From Microbispora sp. NBC_01189 (GTDB lineage Bacteria; Actinomycetota; Actinomycetes; Streptosporangiales; Streptosporangiaceae): a stretch of 64,000 nt of DNA. Below are positions 17,721 to 25,852 of the stretch, one piece after another (position 1 is the first letter of the stretch; each line of letters begins with the position of its first letter). The DNA is taken from NCBI RefSeq assembly GCF_036010665.1, contig NZ_CP108581.1, positions 3,143,501 through 3,207,500 of the forward strand, written 5' to 3'. The position numbers and the translations under genes are program-made. The notes beneath the pieces are model-generated. The model did no database searches. It worked only from the letters and a program-made list of their open reading frames with translations, and was not told the origin of the DNA.

Positions 17721-18557
17721 TCATCGGCCGTTGACGGAGAAGTGCTGGTAGTCGCGGGCGCCCGACCAGGTGCCGCCCCAGCCCCAGCCGATGCTCGCGA
17801 AGGCGCGCACCACGCGGTCGCCCCTGTTGATCACGCCGGGCTTCTTCAGCGGTCTGTCCACGAACGCGTCCGCGTTGCGGTGCGCGTTGCTCCCGTCCGC
17901 CTCCACGTATGGGTTCTCGCGCGGGTTCAGGTCCACCGCCAGCCCGTACGCGTGGTTGGACCAGCTGCCCGATCCCGTGGCGTTGCGGCAGTTGAAGGCC
18001 GAGGTGTTGTCCGCCTCGATGGAGTCGAAGTCGCTGCCCTTGTAGACGTCGACGGGCTCCATCCGCCGGATGGGATAACGCATGTCGTACAGCTTTCCGA
18101 AGACCGACGCGACGTCCTCGGCCACCGATTTGCCGACCACGAGCGTGCCGGTGTGCGCCTTGTCGTCGAAGCCCCAGTAGGTCATCGTGATCTTCCGCAG
18201 ACCGCTCGGCGCCACCGGGCAGCCGGGCCGCCAGGAGTGCGGCAACTCGTCCCGGGACACCTTCTCGATTTTCGAGGAGAAGGCGGGCGGGCCGCTCGGG
18301 CTCGGTGTGCCGTCGTCCTCCGGAGCGGACGGGGCGGGCGTGGCCGGGGGCGTCGCGGACACGGGGTCGGTGGACACGGGCGTGACGGCGGCCGGGGAGA
18401 GCGGCGCCGCCGGTGACGTGACGGCGACGGGCGTCGACGTCCGGGCGGCTGCGGAGGCGGCGCCTCCGGCCTCGGGGCCTGCCGCGCCGCCACAGCCGGT
18501 CACGCCCACCAGCGTCGCTATCATCACCGCTGACCTGCGGTTCTTCAATAAGCCCAT
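17721..18557 (-). CDS. M15 family metallopeptidase lipoprotein (D-Ala-D-Ala carboxypeptidase-like)
   Basis: The start MGLLKNRRSAVMIATLVGVT leads into a lipobox (VTGC) near residue 19, so the protein should be lipid-anchored on the outer face. A Ser/Thr/Pro-rich spacer of about 60 residues follows. The C-terminal domain has the M15 zinc signature in SNHAYGLAVDLNPRENPY (His and Asp seven apart) and the closing DYQHFSVNG. Substrates are expected to be peptidoglycan peptides. It is divergent from an Lgt-fold gene, which is suggestive because lipoproteins need Lgt. Confidence 0.85.
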   Translation of the reverse strand: MGLLKNRRSAVMIATLVGVTGCGGAAGPEAGGAASAAARTSTPVAVTSPAAPLSPAAVTPVSTDPVSATPPATPAPSAPEDDGTPSPSGPPAFSSKIEKVSRDELPHSWRPGCPVAPSGLRKITMTYWGFDDKAHTGTLVVGKSVAEDVASVFGKLYDMRYPIRRMEPVDVYKGSDFDSIEADNTSAFNCRNATGSGSWSNHAYGLAVDLNPRENPYVEADGSNAHRNADAFVDRPLKKPGVINRGDRVVRAFASIGWGWGGTWSGARDYQHFSVNGR

Positions 18558-18733
18558 AGGCGCAGAGTACCCGCGGCCGCAGGATGCGCCGACGGTTGTG
18601 CACAACCTGTGGATAACCCGCCCCCGAAATGCTCACCCGCCTTCTCGGATGGGAGACTCCCAGGCGTGCGTACCCGGCCCGGCCCGGAAACCGAGGATCG
18701 GAAACGTCGGAAGCCGCCGCTAGGGTGGCGTGC

Positions 18734-19564
18734 GTGATCGAGGAACTGCGCTTCGGCGGGGTGAGCGTGCCGGCCCACGCTTTCTTCGTGGGCCTCGGCG
18801 TGGTCCTCGCCAGTGTGGTGTTCGTCCTGGAGGCGCGCCGCAGGGGAGCGCTGCGTGAGGAGTCGCTGGTGGCGGTCACCGGCGCGCTCGTCGGCGGAGC
18901 GGTGGGCATGCGGCTGTCCGGCTGGGCCGAGCACCTCGACCCCACGCTGAACCCCGGGATCGTCGAGGCGTGGATGTTCGGCGCCCGGAGCATCCTCGGC
19001 GGGCTGACCGGCGCTTACGTCGGCGTGCTGGTGGCGAAGCGGCTGATCGGCTACCGGGAGCGGACCGGCGACCTGTTCGCTCCCGCCGTCGCGATCGGCA
19101 TGGCCGTCGGCCGCGTCGGCTGCTTCCTCACCGAGGCCCCCGGCCGCCCCACCACTCTTCCCTGGGGAGTCCACGCGCCCGCGACCGTCCCCGAGTGCCC
19201 CGGATGCCTGGCCGGGCAGGCCATGCACCCCTCGTTCCTCTACGAGGTCGTCTTCCAGCTCGCCGCCTTCGGCGCGCTGCTGTGGGCGCGCGGCCGCCTC
19301 GACCGGCCGGGCGAGCTGTTCACCCTCTATCTGGGCGCGTACGCCGTGTTCCGGTTCCTGGTCGAGTTCACCAGGGCGAACGAGACGGTCTGGCTCGACC
19401 TGACCCGCCCGCAGTGGTTCCTGATGCCGGGCCTGGCGCTGCTCGCCGTCCGGCTGGCGTATGGCTGTCGCAAGGGGTTCTACGACAGGCTGCTCCCGGG
19501 GCGGGGTGAGCGGCCGCTCTTAACGGGAGTACGGCTTTCGCCTGTCGGCGAGGAGGACAGATGA
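18734..19564 (+). CDS. Prolipoprotein diacylglyceryl transferase-fold protein (Lgt paralogue with altered active site)
   Basis: This is a protein of about 276 residues and seven membrane segments with the Lgt layout. The Lgt signature normally reads GRIGNFINGE; here it is GRVGCFLTEAPGR, with Cys in place of the invariant Asn. The HGG motif reads LGG (RSILGGLTGAYVG). The C-terminal FRFLVEFTRANE block retains the Arg and Glu. By eye it is a divergent paralogue and may not lipidate proteins. It starts at GTG 18734 with AGGGTGG upstream. Its stop overlaps the next ATG (ATGA), beginning a coupled operon with the radical SAM gene. Confidence 0.82.
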   Translation: MIEELRFGGVSVPAHAFFVGLGVVLASVVFVLEARRRGALREESLVAVTGALVGGAVGMRLSGWAEHLDPTLNPGIVEAWMFGARSILGGLTGAYVGVLVAKRLIGYRERTGDLFAPAVAIGMAVGRVGCFLTEAPGRPTTLPWGVHAPATVPECPGCLAGQAMHPSFLYEVVFQLAAFGALLWARGRLDRPGELFTLYLGAYAVFRFLVEFTRANETVWLDLTRPQWFLMPGLALLAVRLAYGCRKGFYDRLLPGRGERPLLTGVRLSPVGEEDR

Positions 19565-20112
19565 GCACACCCCCCGAGCCGCCCGAGCGGCCCGAGCAGC
19601 CCGAGCAGCCCCAGGACCCCCGGCCGGGCGACCCACCCCCACCCCCCGACCAGCCCCCACCTCCCGGCGAAGCCCAGGGTGGCGCACCCGGTCCCGGAGG
19701 GTCATATGGTCCGGGTGGTGGTTCCGGCCCCGGCGGGCCGTACGGCCCGGACGGCGGGGCGCCCTACGCGTGGCCGCCACCGCCGCCGCGGCAGGAGAAC
19801 ACCACCGGAGTGGTGATCGCGCTGACGTTCGCGGGCGTCGTGCTCGAAGTGATCGTCAACTCGATTCTCGCCGTCGCCACCCTGGCGGCCGCCGACAGCC
19901 TCGGCGCTCACAAGGAGATAGCGGTCGTGGGCGGGGCCGTGATCCTGGCGGCGATCGTCTTCGGCGGCGGGACGCTGCTGATCCGCCGCCGGCAGCCGTG
20001 GTCACGGGGGCTCGGGCTCGGCCTGATGATCGGGTGGGCGCTCGTGACGATCCTCAGCGCCGGTTTCTGCACCGGCGTCAACACCTCGCTCTACACGGAC
20101 GGCGGACTGTGA
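19561..20112 (+). CDS. Proline-rich N-terminus membrane protein
   Basis: The first 80 residues are Pro/Gly/Glu-rich and low-complexity (PPEPPERPEQPEQPQDPRPG; GGSYGPGGGSGPGGPYGPDG). Three hydrophobic segments follow (VVIALTFAGVVLEVIVNSIL; IAVVGGAVILAAIVFGGGTL; GLGLGLMIGWALVTILSAGF). It overlaps the genes on both sides (ATGA at the front, GTGA at the end) and so is translated with them. It has no recognised family; it may anchor or scaffold the radical SAM enzyme at the membrane. Confidence 0.75.
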   Translation: MSTPPEPPERPEQPEQPQDPRPGDPPPPPDQPPPPGEAQGGAPGPGGSYGPGGGSGPGGPYGPDGGAPYAWPPPPPRQENTTGVVIALTFAGVVLEVIVNSILAVATLAAADSLGAHKEIAVVGGAVILAAIVFGGGTLLIRRRQPWSRGLGLGLMIGWALVTILSAGFCTGVNTSLYTDGGL

Positions 20113-21677
20113 CCATGGGAATGCCCCTGCGGGGGGACCGGATACTCCGCTACGTCAACGCGTTCTGCCCCCGCTGTCACGAGGAGCGGCCGGACCGCCC
20201 GCTGGCTGAGGTGCCGCGGCTGTCCGGCTGGCTGGCCGCCCGTGACGGCCGCGTCTACCTGGAGCGCGGCTGCCGGGCGCACGGCATGGTCAGGACCCTC
20301 TACGACGAGGACCCGGAGATCCTCGCCTACCTGGAGGAGTGGACCGCTCCGACCAAGGCCCACCTGCCCGACGTCGCGGGCAACTTCGACCCGATCCCGG
20401 AGGCGTACCTGCGGGGTCTGCCGGAGATGCAGACGCAGCACACGTGCACCCTCCTGGAGGACGTCGCGGAGTCGTGCAACCTGCGCTGCCCGACCTGCTT
20501 CACCGAGTCCTCGCCCGACCTGCGGGGAGTCGTCCCGGTCCGGGAGATACTCGCCAATGTCGACCAGCGGCTGTCCCGGGAGAACGGCCGGATCGACGTG
20601 CTCATGCTCAGCGGCGGCGAGCCGACGCTCCATCCCGATCTGCCCGAGTTGCTCGCCGAACTGGTGGCGCGGCCCGTCACCCGCATCCTCGTCAACACGA
20701 ACGGCCTTCTGGTGGGCAGGGACGACGCCCTGCTCGACCTGCTCACCGAGCACCGCGAGCGCGTCGAGGTCTACCTGCAGTACGACGGCGTGTCCGCCGA
20801 GGCGTCCCGGCACCACCGGGGCGGCGATCTGCGGCGGCAGAAGGCGGAGGCGCTGCGCCGGCTGTCGGAGCGGGAGATCTTCACGACCCTGGTGATGACG
20901 GCCGCGCTCGGCATCAACGACGGCGAGATCGGCGACGTGGTGCGCCTGGCTCTCGACACGCCCTACGTCGGCGGCGTGTCGATCCAGCCGCAGTTCGGCT
21001 CGGGACGGTCCGGCGCGATCGACCCCATGGACCGGCTCACCCACACCGGCGTGCTGAAGCGCCTCGGCCCCCAGACCGACGACCTGGTCACCTGGCGCGA
21101 CCTCACCGCACTGCCCTGCTCGCACCCGCACTGCTGCTCGGTCGGCTACATGGTCAGGGACGACGCCGACCGGTGGCGCTCGCTGACGGCCCTGATCGGC
21201 CACGACCGCCTCAAGGAGAACCTCGGCCTGGTCTCGAACCGGATCGCCGACCCGGAGATCCCCCGCCAGCTTCGCATGGCTGTTCAGGAGTCGCTGCTCG
21301 GCCTGTTGTCGGAGCAGTCGTCGCTGTCCCACCCCGAGATCGGGAAGGTCTGGCGCGACATCTGCGAGAACTGCGACCTCGGGCTGACGACCCTGCTGAC
21401 GCTCGCGTCGTCGGTGCTGCCCGGCCGGCAACGGCGCCTGCGGAAGCTGCTCGGCGAACGGGTCGTGCGGATCACGATCAAGCCGTTCATGGACATGTCC
21501 ACCATGCTGGAGGAGCGCCTCACCCAGTGCTGCGTACACGTCGGCACCCGTTCCGACCAGGACCAGTGCGCGCCGTTCTGCGCGGTCCAGGCCTGGCCGG
21601 CGCTCGCGCGCCAGCGCCTGTCCGCCGTCGCCTCCGCCGACACCGGCGTACGGCTGCCGCTCGTGGAGATCACGTGA
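20109..21677 (+). CDS. Radical SAM enzyme resembling tetraether lipid synthase (Tes/MJ0619-like)
   Basis: The radical SAM cluster motif CNLRCPTCF lies at about residues 123-131 and is followed by the MLSGGEPTLHPDLPELL glycine-rich SAM site. An N-terminal CPRCH pair (near residue 20) and several late Cys groups (PCSHPHCCSVGY, ICENCDLG, QCCVHVG, CAPFCAVQAW) suggest a rubredoxin-like site and auxiliary Fe-S clusters. This resembles archaeal Tes, which joins lipid tails through C-C bonds. The start is GTG 20109 overlapping the previous stop. Context with an Lgt-fold protein and two membrane proteins argues for a lipid substrate. The family call is firm; the reaction is inferred. Confidence 0.82.
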   Translation: MTMGMPLRGDRILRYVNAFCPRCHEERPDRPLAEVPRLSGWLAARDGRVYLERGCRAHGMVRTLYDEDPEILAYLEEWTAPTKAHLPDVAGNFDPIPEAYLRGLPEMQTQHTCTLLEDVAESCNLRCPTCFTESSPDLRGVVPVREILANVDQRLSRENGRIDVLMLSGGEPTLHPDLPELLAELVARPVTRILVNTNGLLVGRDDALLDLLTEHRERVEVYLQYDGVSAEASRHHRGGDLRRQKAEALRRLSEREIFTTLVMTAALGINDGEIGDVVRLALDTPYVGGVSIQPQFGSGRSGAIDPMDRLTHTGVLKRLGPQTDDLVTWRDLTALPCSHPHCCSVGYMVRDDADRWRSLTALIGHDRLKENLGLVSNRIADPEIPRQLRMAVQESLLGLLSEQSSLSHPEIGKVWRDICENCDLGLTTLLTLASSVLPGRQRRLRKLLGERVVRITIKPFMDMSTMLEERLTQCCVHVGTRSDQDQCAPFCAVQAWPALARQRLSAVASADTGVRLPLVEIT

Positions 21678-21699
21678 GCCGCCGCGGCCCGGTGCCGGC

Positions 21700-22131
21700 G
21701 TGAACCCCGGCACCGGGCCGCGGGCGGGCGACCGGCCGGGTGACCAGCGCCCGGACGACCAGCGGCCGGACGATCACCCCACCGGCGTCGCCTACGAGCA
21801 GGCCCTCGCCGCCCGGGGCCGTACGCCCGGCCAGGCCCCGGCAAACGGGCAGGCCCCGGCGGACGGAGCTCCAGCGGACGGGCCGGCGCAGCCGTACGAT
21901 CCGCTGAAGCTGTGCGTCTACGCCACGGTGGCGCTGCTCGCCTGGCTGTTCGGAGCGTGGGCGGTGCTGGCCTTCGCCGTCCTGGGCGTCGCCGGATACT
22001 GGCGGGCCCGCCGCGCGGGGCTCACGCGGAGCAAGTGCTATCTCCGCGACACCCGGCTCGTCCTCGCCTACCTGGGACTGGTCGCCCTGGCCGCCGCCGC
22101 GGCCCTCGTGCTCCCGCACGTGTCGCGTTAG
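21700..22131 (+). CDS. Small two-TM membrane protein of the radical SAM operon
   Basis: This is a 143-residue protein. A polar, repetitive N-terminus (DQRPDDQRPDDHPTG; PANGQAPADGAPADG) precedes two membrane helices (LCVYATVALLAWLFGAWAVL, AYLGLVALAAAAALVLPH) with a basic loop between them. The GTG start lies 22 bp after the radical SAM stop, on the same strand. I do not recognise the family. Position suggests a fourth member of the lipid-modification operon. Confidence 0.6.
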   Translation: MNPGTGPRAGDRPGDQRPDDQRPDDHPTGVAYEQALAARGRTPGQAPANGQAPADGAPADGPAQPYDPLKLCVYATVALLAWLFGAWAVLAFAVLGVAGYWRARRAGLTRSKCYLRDTRLVLAYLGLVALAAAAALVLPHVSR

Positions 22132-22348
22132 CCGGCATTCGGGCCGCAGCGCCTCGGGCGCCGGCACCTCGCGGCGCCGCTGTGCCTGACGGGCGCTCCG
22201 GCCCCGATGAAGCGCGCTCCGAAGTGCTGTGGACGTGTCATCGCGCCGGTCGGAAGCTCCGGTCCCCGAGAAGGCCGCTCCGCGCTTCCCACGGAATTTG
22301 TCGGTGGGCTTCGCCATGATCTGCTCAGTTACTCACCGAGGGAGCATC

Positions 22349-23317
22349 ATGGCTGTCGCCCAGAAAGCAGACTGGTCCGGCATCGGCTGGGACGACTGGA
22401 AGAGTCTGCGGCTGATCCGTGCCCGGCTCGACGCGGGCGCCGATCCGAACTCGGAGCTGTTCTTCCACGGACGGCCCCTGCACGCGGCCGCGGAACGCGG
22501 CGCTCCGGATGTGGTGGCGGAGCTGGTCCCCCGCGTCGACGACGTGGATGCCGAGCACGAGGGCCGCATGGCACTGTGGAAGGCCGTTTTCGCCAACCGT
22601 CCGGACAATGCCCGGATCCTGGCCGAGGCCGGTGCCGATCCGTGGCGGCCGATGATGAACGGCTGGTCGCCCGGACGGCTGAGCCTGGCCACGCCGACCC
22701 CTGACCTGTTCGCTCTTCCCGCAGGGCAGACGGGGCTTTCCGAAGACGAGCTCAATGCGGTGGCGGAGGCTCGGCGTCTCGTCGACGCGTTGGGCGATTT
22801 CTACTACGACGGGCTGAGCCTCGCCTGCGTGGCCGGCGTCACCGCGGCCGAGGCGGTACGCCGCCTGGAGGCCGTCCCCGTCGACGGCGCCGAAGTCGAA
22901 GAGCTCTTCGAAGACGACATCTTCGAGAACTTCGACGAGAGCCTCGAGATCGTCGGCGTCACGGATGTGCCCGGCGGTTGTGTCGTCACCCAGCCGTGGG
23001 GATACATGTCGTCCACCCCCGGCCTCACGAAGCGCCTGTCGGCGGGGACCGTCTGCTACGCCATGTACGCCAATCCCAAGAGCGGTAACCAGGGCAGTTT
23101 CACCCGGGACGGCGAGATCGTGGAGTGGGACACCCACCCCGGTGGTGGCCACCCATCGTCAGAGGACTCCGCCGAGGAGATCCTCAACAGCTACCTCTTC
23201 CGTGGACGAGCGATCGCGTACTGCTGCGCGGTCGTGGGCCTGCGGCTGACGGACGCCGACGCCGTCGAACGGCCCGGCATGTGGGTGAGGCTCCCCGAAC
23301 GCGACTACTGGAGCTGA
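22349..23317 (+). CDS. Ankyrin-repeat-like protein (322 aa)
   Basis: The first 90 residues contain ankyrin-like helices (LRLIRARLDAGADPNSELFF, then GRPLHAAAERGAPDVVAELV, then LWKAVFANRPDNARILAEAG). The remainder (from about residue 105) is acidic and of unknown fold, with EVEELFEDDIFENFDESLEI and a later VTQPWGYMSSTPG segment. Ankyrin repeats mediate protein binding. The start ATG 22349 follows GAGGGAG; the open frame extends 40 codons further up without coding character. It is probably monocistronic. Confidence 0.78.
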   Translation: MAVAQKADWSGIGWDDWKSLRLIRARLDAGADPNSELFFHGRPLHAAAERGAPDVVAELVPRVDDVDAEHEGRMALWKAVFANRPDNARILAEAGADPWRPMMNGWSPGRLSLATPTPDLFALPAGQTGLSEDELNAVAEARRLVDALGDFYYDGLSLACVAGVTAAEAVRRLEAVPVDGAEVEELFEDDIFENFDESLEIVGVTDVPGGCVVTQPWGYMSSTPGLTKRLSAGTVCYAMYANPKSGNQGSFTRDGEIVEWDTHPGGGHPSSEDSAEEILNSYLFRGRAIAYCCAVVGLRLTDADAVERPGMWVRLPERDYWS

Positions 23318-23691
23318 CCACCACGCTGAACTACGGTGTTTGGCGGAGCTTTTTCGCCGAACGCTCGCGCACATGTTCGATGAGGCGCTACAGTCTTGGG
23401 CATCGGATCGAACACGGGTTCGGTCGAGTCCCGGCAGGTGAGGAGTGTGCGATGGCTGTGCCGACGGTGTCCGCCGCCCCCGCTCCCACTCCCGCTTCCG
23501 GCCTCGCCGGCCCGGCTGCGTTGGATCGCGGCGTACCGTCCCCGGCTCCGCCCGTCGTCGTCCCGGTCGTGCCGGCCCAGGCTCCGCCCGCCGCCGTGCG
23601 GTGCGTGCCGGGGCCGCGCCGGGCGACACGCCGTAGCGCTTTCTACGGAAATCTACGACGGCCGCTATATCCCGTCATAAAGTCCGAGAGC

Positions 23692-24873
23692 GTGGACCCC
23701 GTGCGCAACCCCTACGCCCCCGGCGCCGGACAGCGCCCCCCGGAGCTCGCCGGCCGCGATCGCGAGCTCCAGCAGTTCGAGGTCGTGCTGGAGCGGGTGG
23801 CCCGGGGCCGCCCGGAGCGGAGCATGGTCCTCACCGGCCTGCGCGGTGTGGGCAAGACGGTCCTGCTCAACACCTTCAAGTCCATGGCCATGCAGCGGCT
23901 GTGGGGCACCGGGAAGATCGAGGCCAGGCCCGACCAGTCGATCCGCCGCCCGGTGGCCGCCGCGATGCACATGGCCATCAGGGAGCTCGCGCCCCGGCAC
24001 CGCGCCCCCGAGCGCATCGAGGAGTTCCTCGGCGTGCTCAAGGCGTTCGCCATGCGCGATCCCGCCGCCGCGAAGGGCACGTCCCACTGGTCGCCCGGCA
24101 TCGACGTCCCCGCCGCCCGCGGCCGGGCCGACTCCGGCGACCTGGAGATCGACCTGACCGAGCTGTTCGTCGACGCGGCGGGCGTGGCGACCGATCTCGG
24201 CGTCGGCATCGCGCTGTTCATCGACGAGATGCAGGACGTGCAGGCGCCGGACGTCTCGGCCCTCTGCGCGGCCTGCCACGAGCTGTCGCAGAGCGGCGGC
24301 CCGCTGATCGTCGTCGGCGCCGGCCTGCCGCACCTGCCGAGCGTGCTGTCGGCCAGCAAGAGCTACTCCGAGCGGCTGTTCCGGTACGCCCGCATCGACC
24401 GGCTCGACCGCGACGCCGCCGACCTGGCGCTGATCGTCCCGGCCGGCCGAGAGGACGTGGAGTTCACGCCCGACGCGCTCGACGCGCTGTACGAGGCGGC
24501 CGACGGCTACCCCTACTTCGTCCAGGCGTACGGGAAGGTCGCCTGGGACCTCGCGCCCCGCAGCCCGATCACCGCCGAGGACATCAAGGTGTCCGCGCCG
24601 GAGGCGGAGGAGGAGCTCGCCGTCGGCTTCTTCGGCAGCCGCTACGAACGGGCCACCCCCGCCGAGCGCGACTACATGCACGCGATGGCCCAGCTCGGCG
24701 ACGACCCGGTGCCGACGGCCGAGGTGGCCGAGGCGCTCGGCCGCAAGCCGTCGAGCCTGTCCCCGGCCCGCGACAGCCTGATCAAGAAGGGCCTGATCTA
24801 CAGCGCGGAGCGCGGCGTGATCGGGTTCACCGTCCCCCATTTCGGGAGGTTCCTGCGTGCCCAGCCGGTCTGA
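23692..24873 (+). CDS. AAA-family ATP-binding protein
   Basis: This is a protein of about 393 residues. The Walker A sequence is GLRGVGKTVLL (about residues 49-59) and Walker B is IALFIDEMQDV. A sensor/arginine region and a C-terminal winged-helix-like segment follow (EVAEALGRKPSSLSPARDSL, then IKKGLIYSAERGVIGFTVPH). Proteins of this layout are common, uncharacterised ATPases in actinobacteria, distantly like ORC/archaeal ATPases. I chose GTG 23692 (VDPVRNPYAPG), where conserved sequence begins. The frame is open for 189 further codons with low-complexity translation, which I regard as noncoding. Two hairpins follow the stop. Confidence 0.8.
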   Translation: MDPVRNPYAPGAGQRPPELAGRDRELQQFEVVLERVARGRPERSMVLTGLRGVGKTVLLNTFKSMAMQRLWGTGKIEARPDQSIRRPVAAAMHMAIRELAPRHRAPERIEEFLGVLKAFAMRDPAAAKGTSHWSPGIDVPAARGRADSGDLEIDLTELFVDAAGVATDLGVGIALFIDEMQDVQAPDVSALCAACHELSQSGGPLIVVGAGLPHLPSVLSASKSYSERLFRYARIDRLDRDAADLALIVPAGREDVEFTPDALDALYEAADGYPYFVQAYGKVAWDLAPRSPITAEDIKVSAPEAEEELAVGFFGSRYERATPAERDYMHAMAQLGDDPVPTAEVAEALGRKPSSLSPARDSLIKKGLIYSAERGVIGFTVPHFGRFLRAQPV

Positions 24874-24889
24874 GCGGCACGCCATCGAC

Positions 24890-24933
24890 CTCTCTACGGC
24901 TTTCTAGAGGGGAAGCTAGAGAGCCGTAGAGAG
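24890..24933. terminator. Long hairpin after the AAA ATPase gene
   Basis: CTCTCTACGGCTTTCTAG pairs with CTAGAGAGCCGTAGAGAG (one G-U type position) around an 8-base loop. It starts 17 bp after the ATPase stop and should terminate the plus-strand transcript. Confidence 0.7.
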
Positions 24934-24952
24934 CTGAAGTGAAGTCCTCGAT

Positions 24953-25004
24953 GCGGGAATCTACGCCTGTATAGCGTCAGGCCGATACAGGGGTAGATTC
25001 CCGC
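24953..25004. terminator. Second long hairpin overlapping the end of the MauE gene
   Basis: Arms 24953-24972 and 24985-25004 match at 19 of 20 positions around a 12-base loop. The right arm encodes the last residues of the minus-strand MauE-like gene, whose stop at 24977-24979 lies in the loop. The arrangement fits a bidirectional terminator between convergent genes. Confidence 0.65.
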
Positions 25005-25849
25005 AGAGAGGCGTCCGTACGGTCGCCGGTGGTGGCCGCGACGCGGCCGTCCGCCCCGACCACGGCGGCGCGGACGGCGGGACGGCGTCCGCTCAGATAC
25101 ACGGCGAAGACCACCTCGGCGCCCTCCTGGGCGGGGAACACGAAGAAGCGCCAGCACAGCTCGCGCCACATGTCGGACGGCTCACCCGTCAGCAGCGACT
25201 CCGCGTGCGCCCGCCACGCCGCACTGGCGCGTAGACGGGACAGCGCCCGCCCGGGAGGCAGCGGCCGCTGCTCGCACGGCGCCCGGTGCCGTACGCGGGC
25301 GACGACCTCGTCGACCTCCGGCGAGAGGGCGAGCAGCACCAGGACGAGGCCGCCGGCGACCCAGGCCGCCGTCCCCCGCGGCAGGCCGGCCGGCCCCATG
25401 AGCCCGGCCGAGGTGTTCAAGGTGTTGCCCACCGCGACGTTCCCCACCGCGACGAGGACCGCCATCGCCGTCAGCGCGGCGGCCCGTCCGATCGACCGCA
25501 GCCCGACCGGCGCCGCGCTGACCTCGCCGAAACAGCCGCACCCGACGTCGGGCCGCCGCCTGCGCAAATCCCACAGGACATACGTCGCGATCGCGAAGAA
25601 CACCACCGGCGACCAGCGCGTGACGGGGTGGTCCACCACCAGCGATCCGCCGGCCAGGGCGAACTCGGTCAGCGCGCAGGCGAGCATCGCGGGCCTGGCG
25701 AAGCGCTCCGGCGCGAGCGCGACCGGGCCCAGCCGGGTCAGCGCGCCCGGCGACGCCTCACGCCCGGACGTGGCCAGCTTGGCGACGCCGCCCAGTGTCA
25801 GCGTCAGGGCGAGGACCGGCAACGCGGCCGTCGCGATGATCGTAAGCAC
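24977..25849 (-). CDS. MauE/DoxX-like redox-associated membrane protein
   Basis: This is a 290-residue protein. The first 170 residues form about four membrane helices with the MauE hallmark GCGCFG between helices (DVGCGCFGEVSAAPVGLRSI). The C-terminal 110 residues are soluble and of unknown function, ending in VGADGRVAATTGDRTDASL. MauE-type proteins are linked to disulfide formation or electron transfer in the envelope. The GTG start lies 3 bp after the stop of the upstream Cys-rich gene, so the two form an operon. The end is built into a terminator hairpin. Confidence 0.78.
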   Translation of the reverse strand: MLTIIATAALPVLALTLTLGGVAKLATSGREASPGALTRLGPVALAPERFARPAMLACALTEFALAGGSLVVDHPVTRWSPVVFFAIATYVLWDLRRRRPDVGCGCFGEVSAAPVGLRSIGRAAALTAMAVLVAVGNVAVGNTLNTSAGLMGPAGLPRGTAAWVAGGLVLVLLALSPEVDEVVARVRHRAPCEQRPLPPGRALSRLRASAAWRAHAESLLTGEPSDMWRELCWRFFVFPAQEGAEVVFAVYLSGRRPAVRAAVVGADGRVAATTGDRTDASLRESTPVSA

Positions 25850-25852
25850 CGG

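Noticed and set aside
23125-23691. N-terminal extension of the AAA ATPase
   Set aside because: It overlaps the ankyrin gene and the translation is Pro/Ala low-complexity; conserved sequence starts at GTG 23692.
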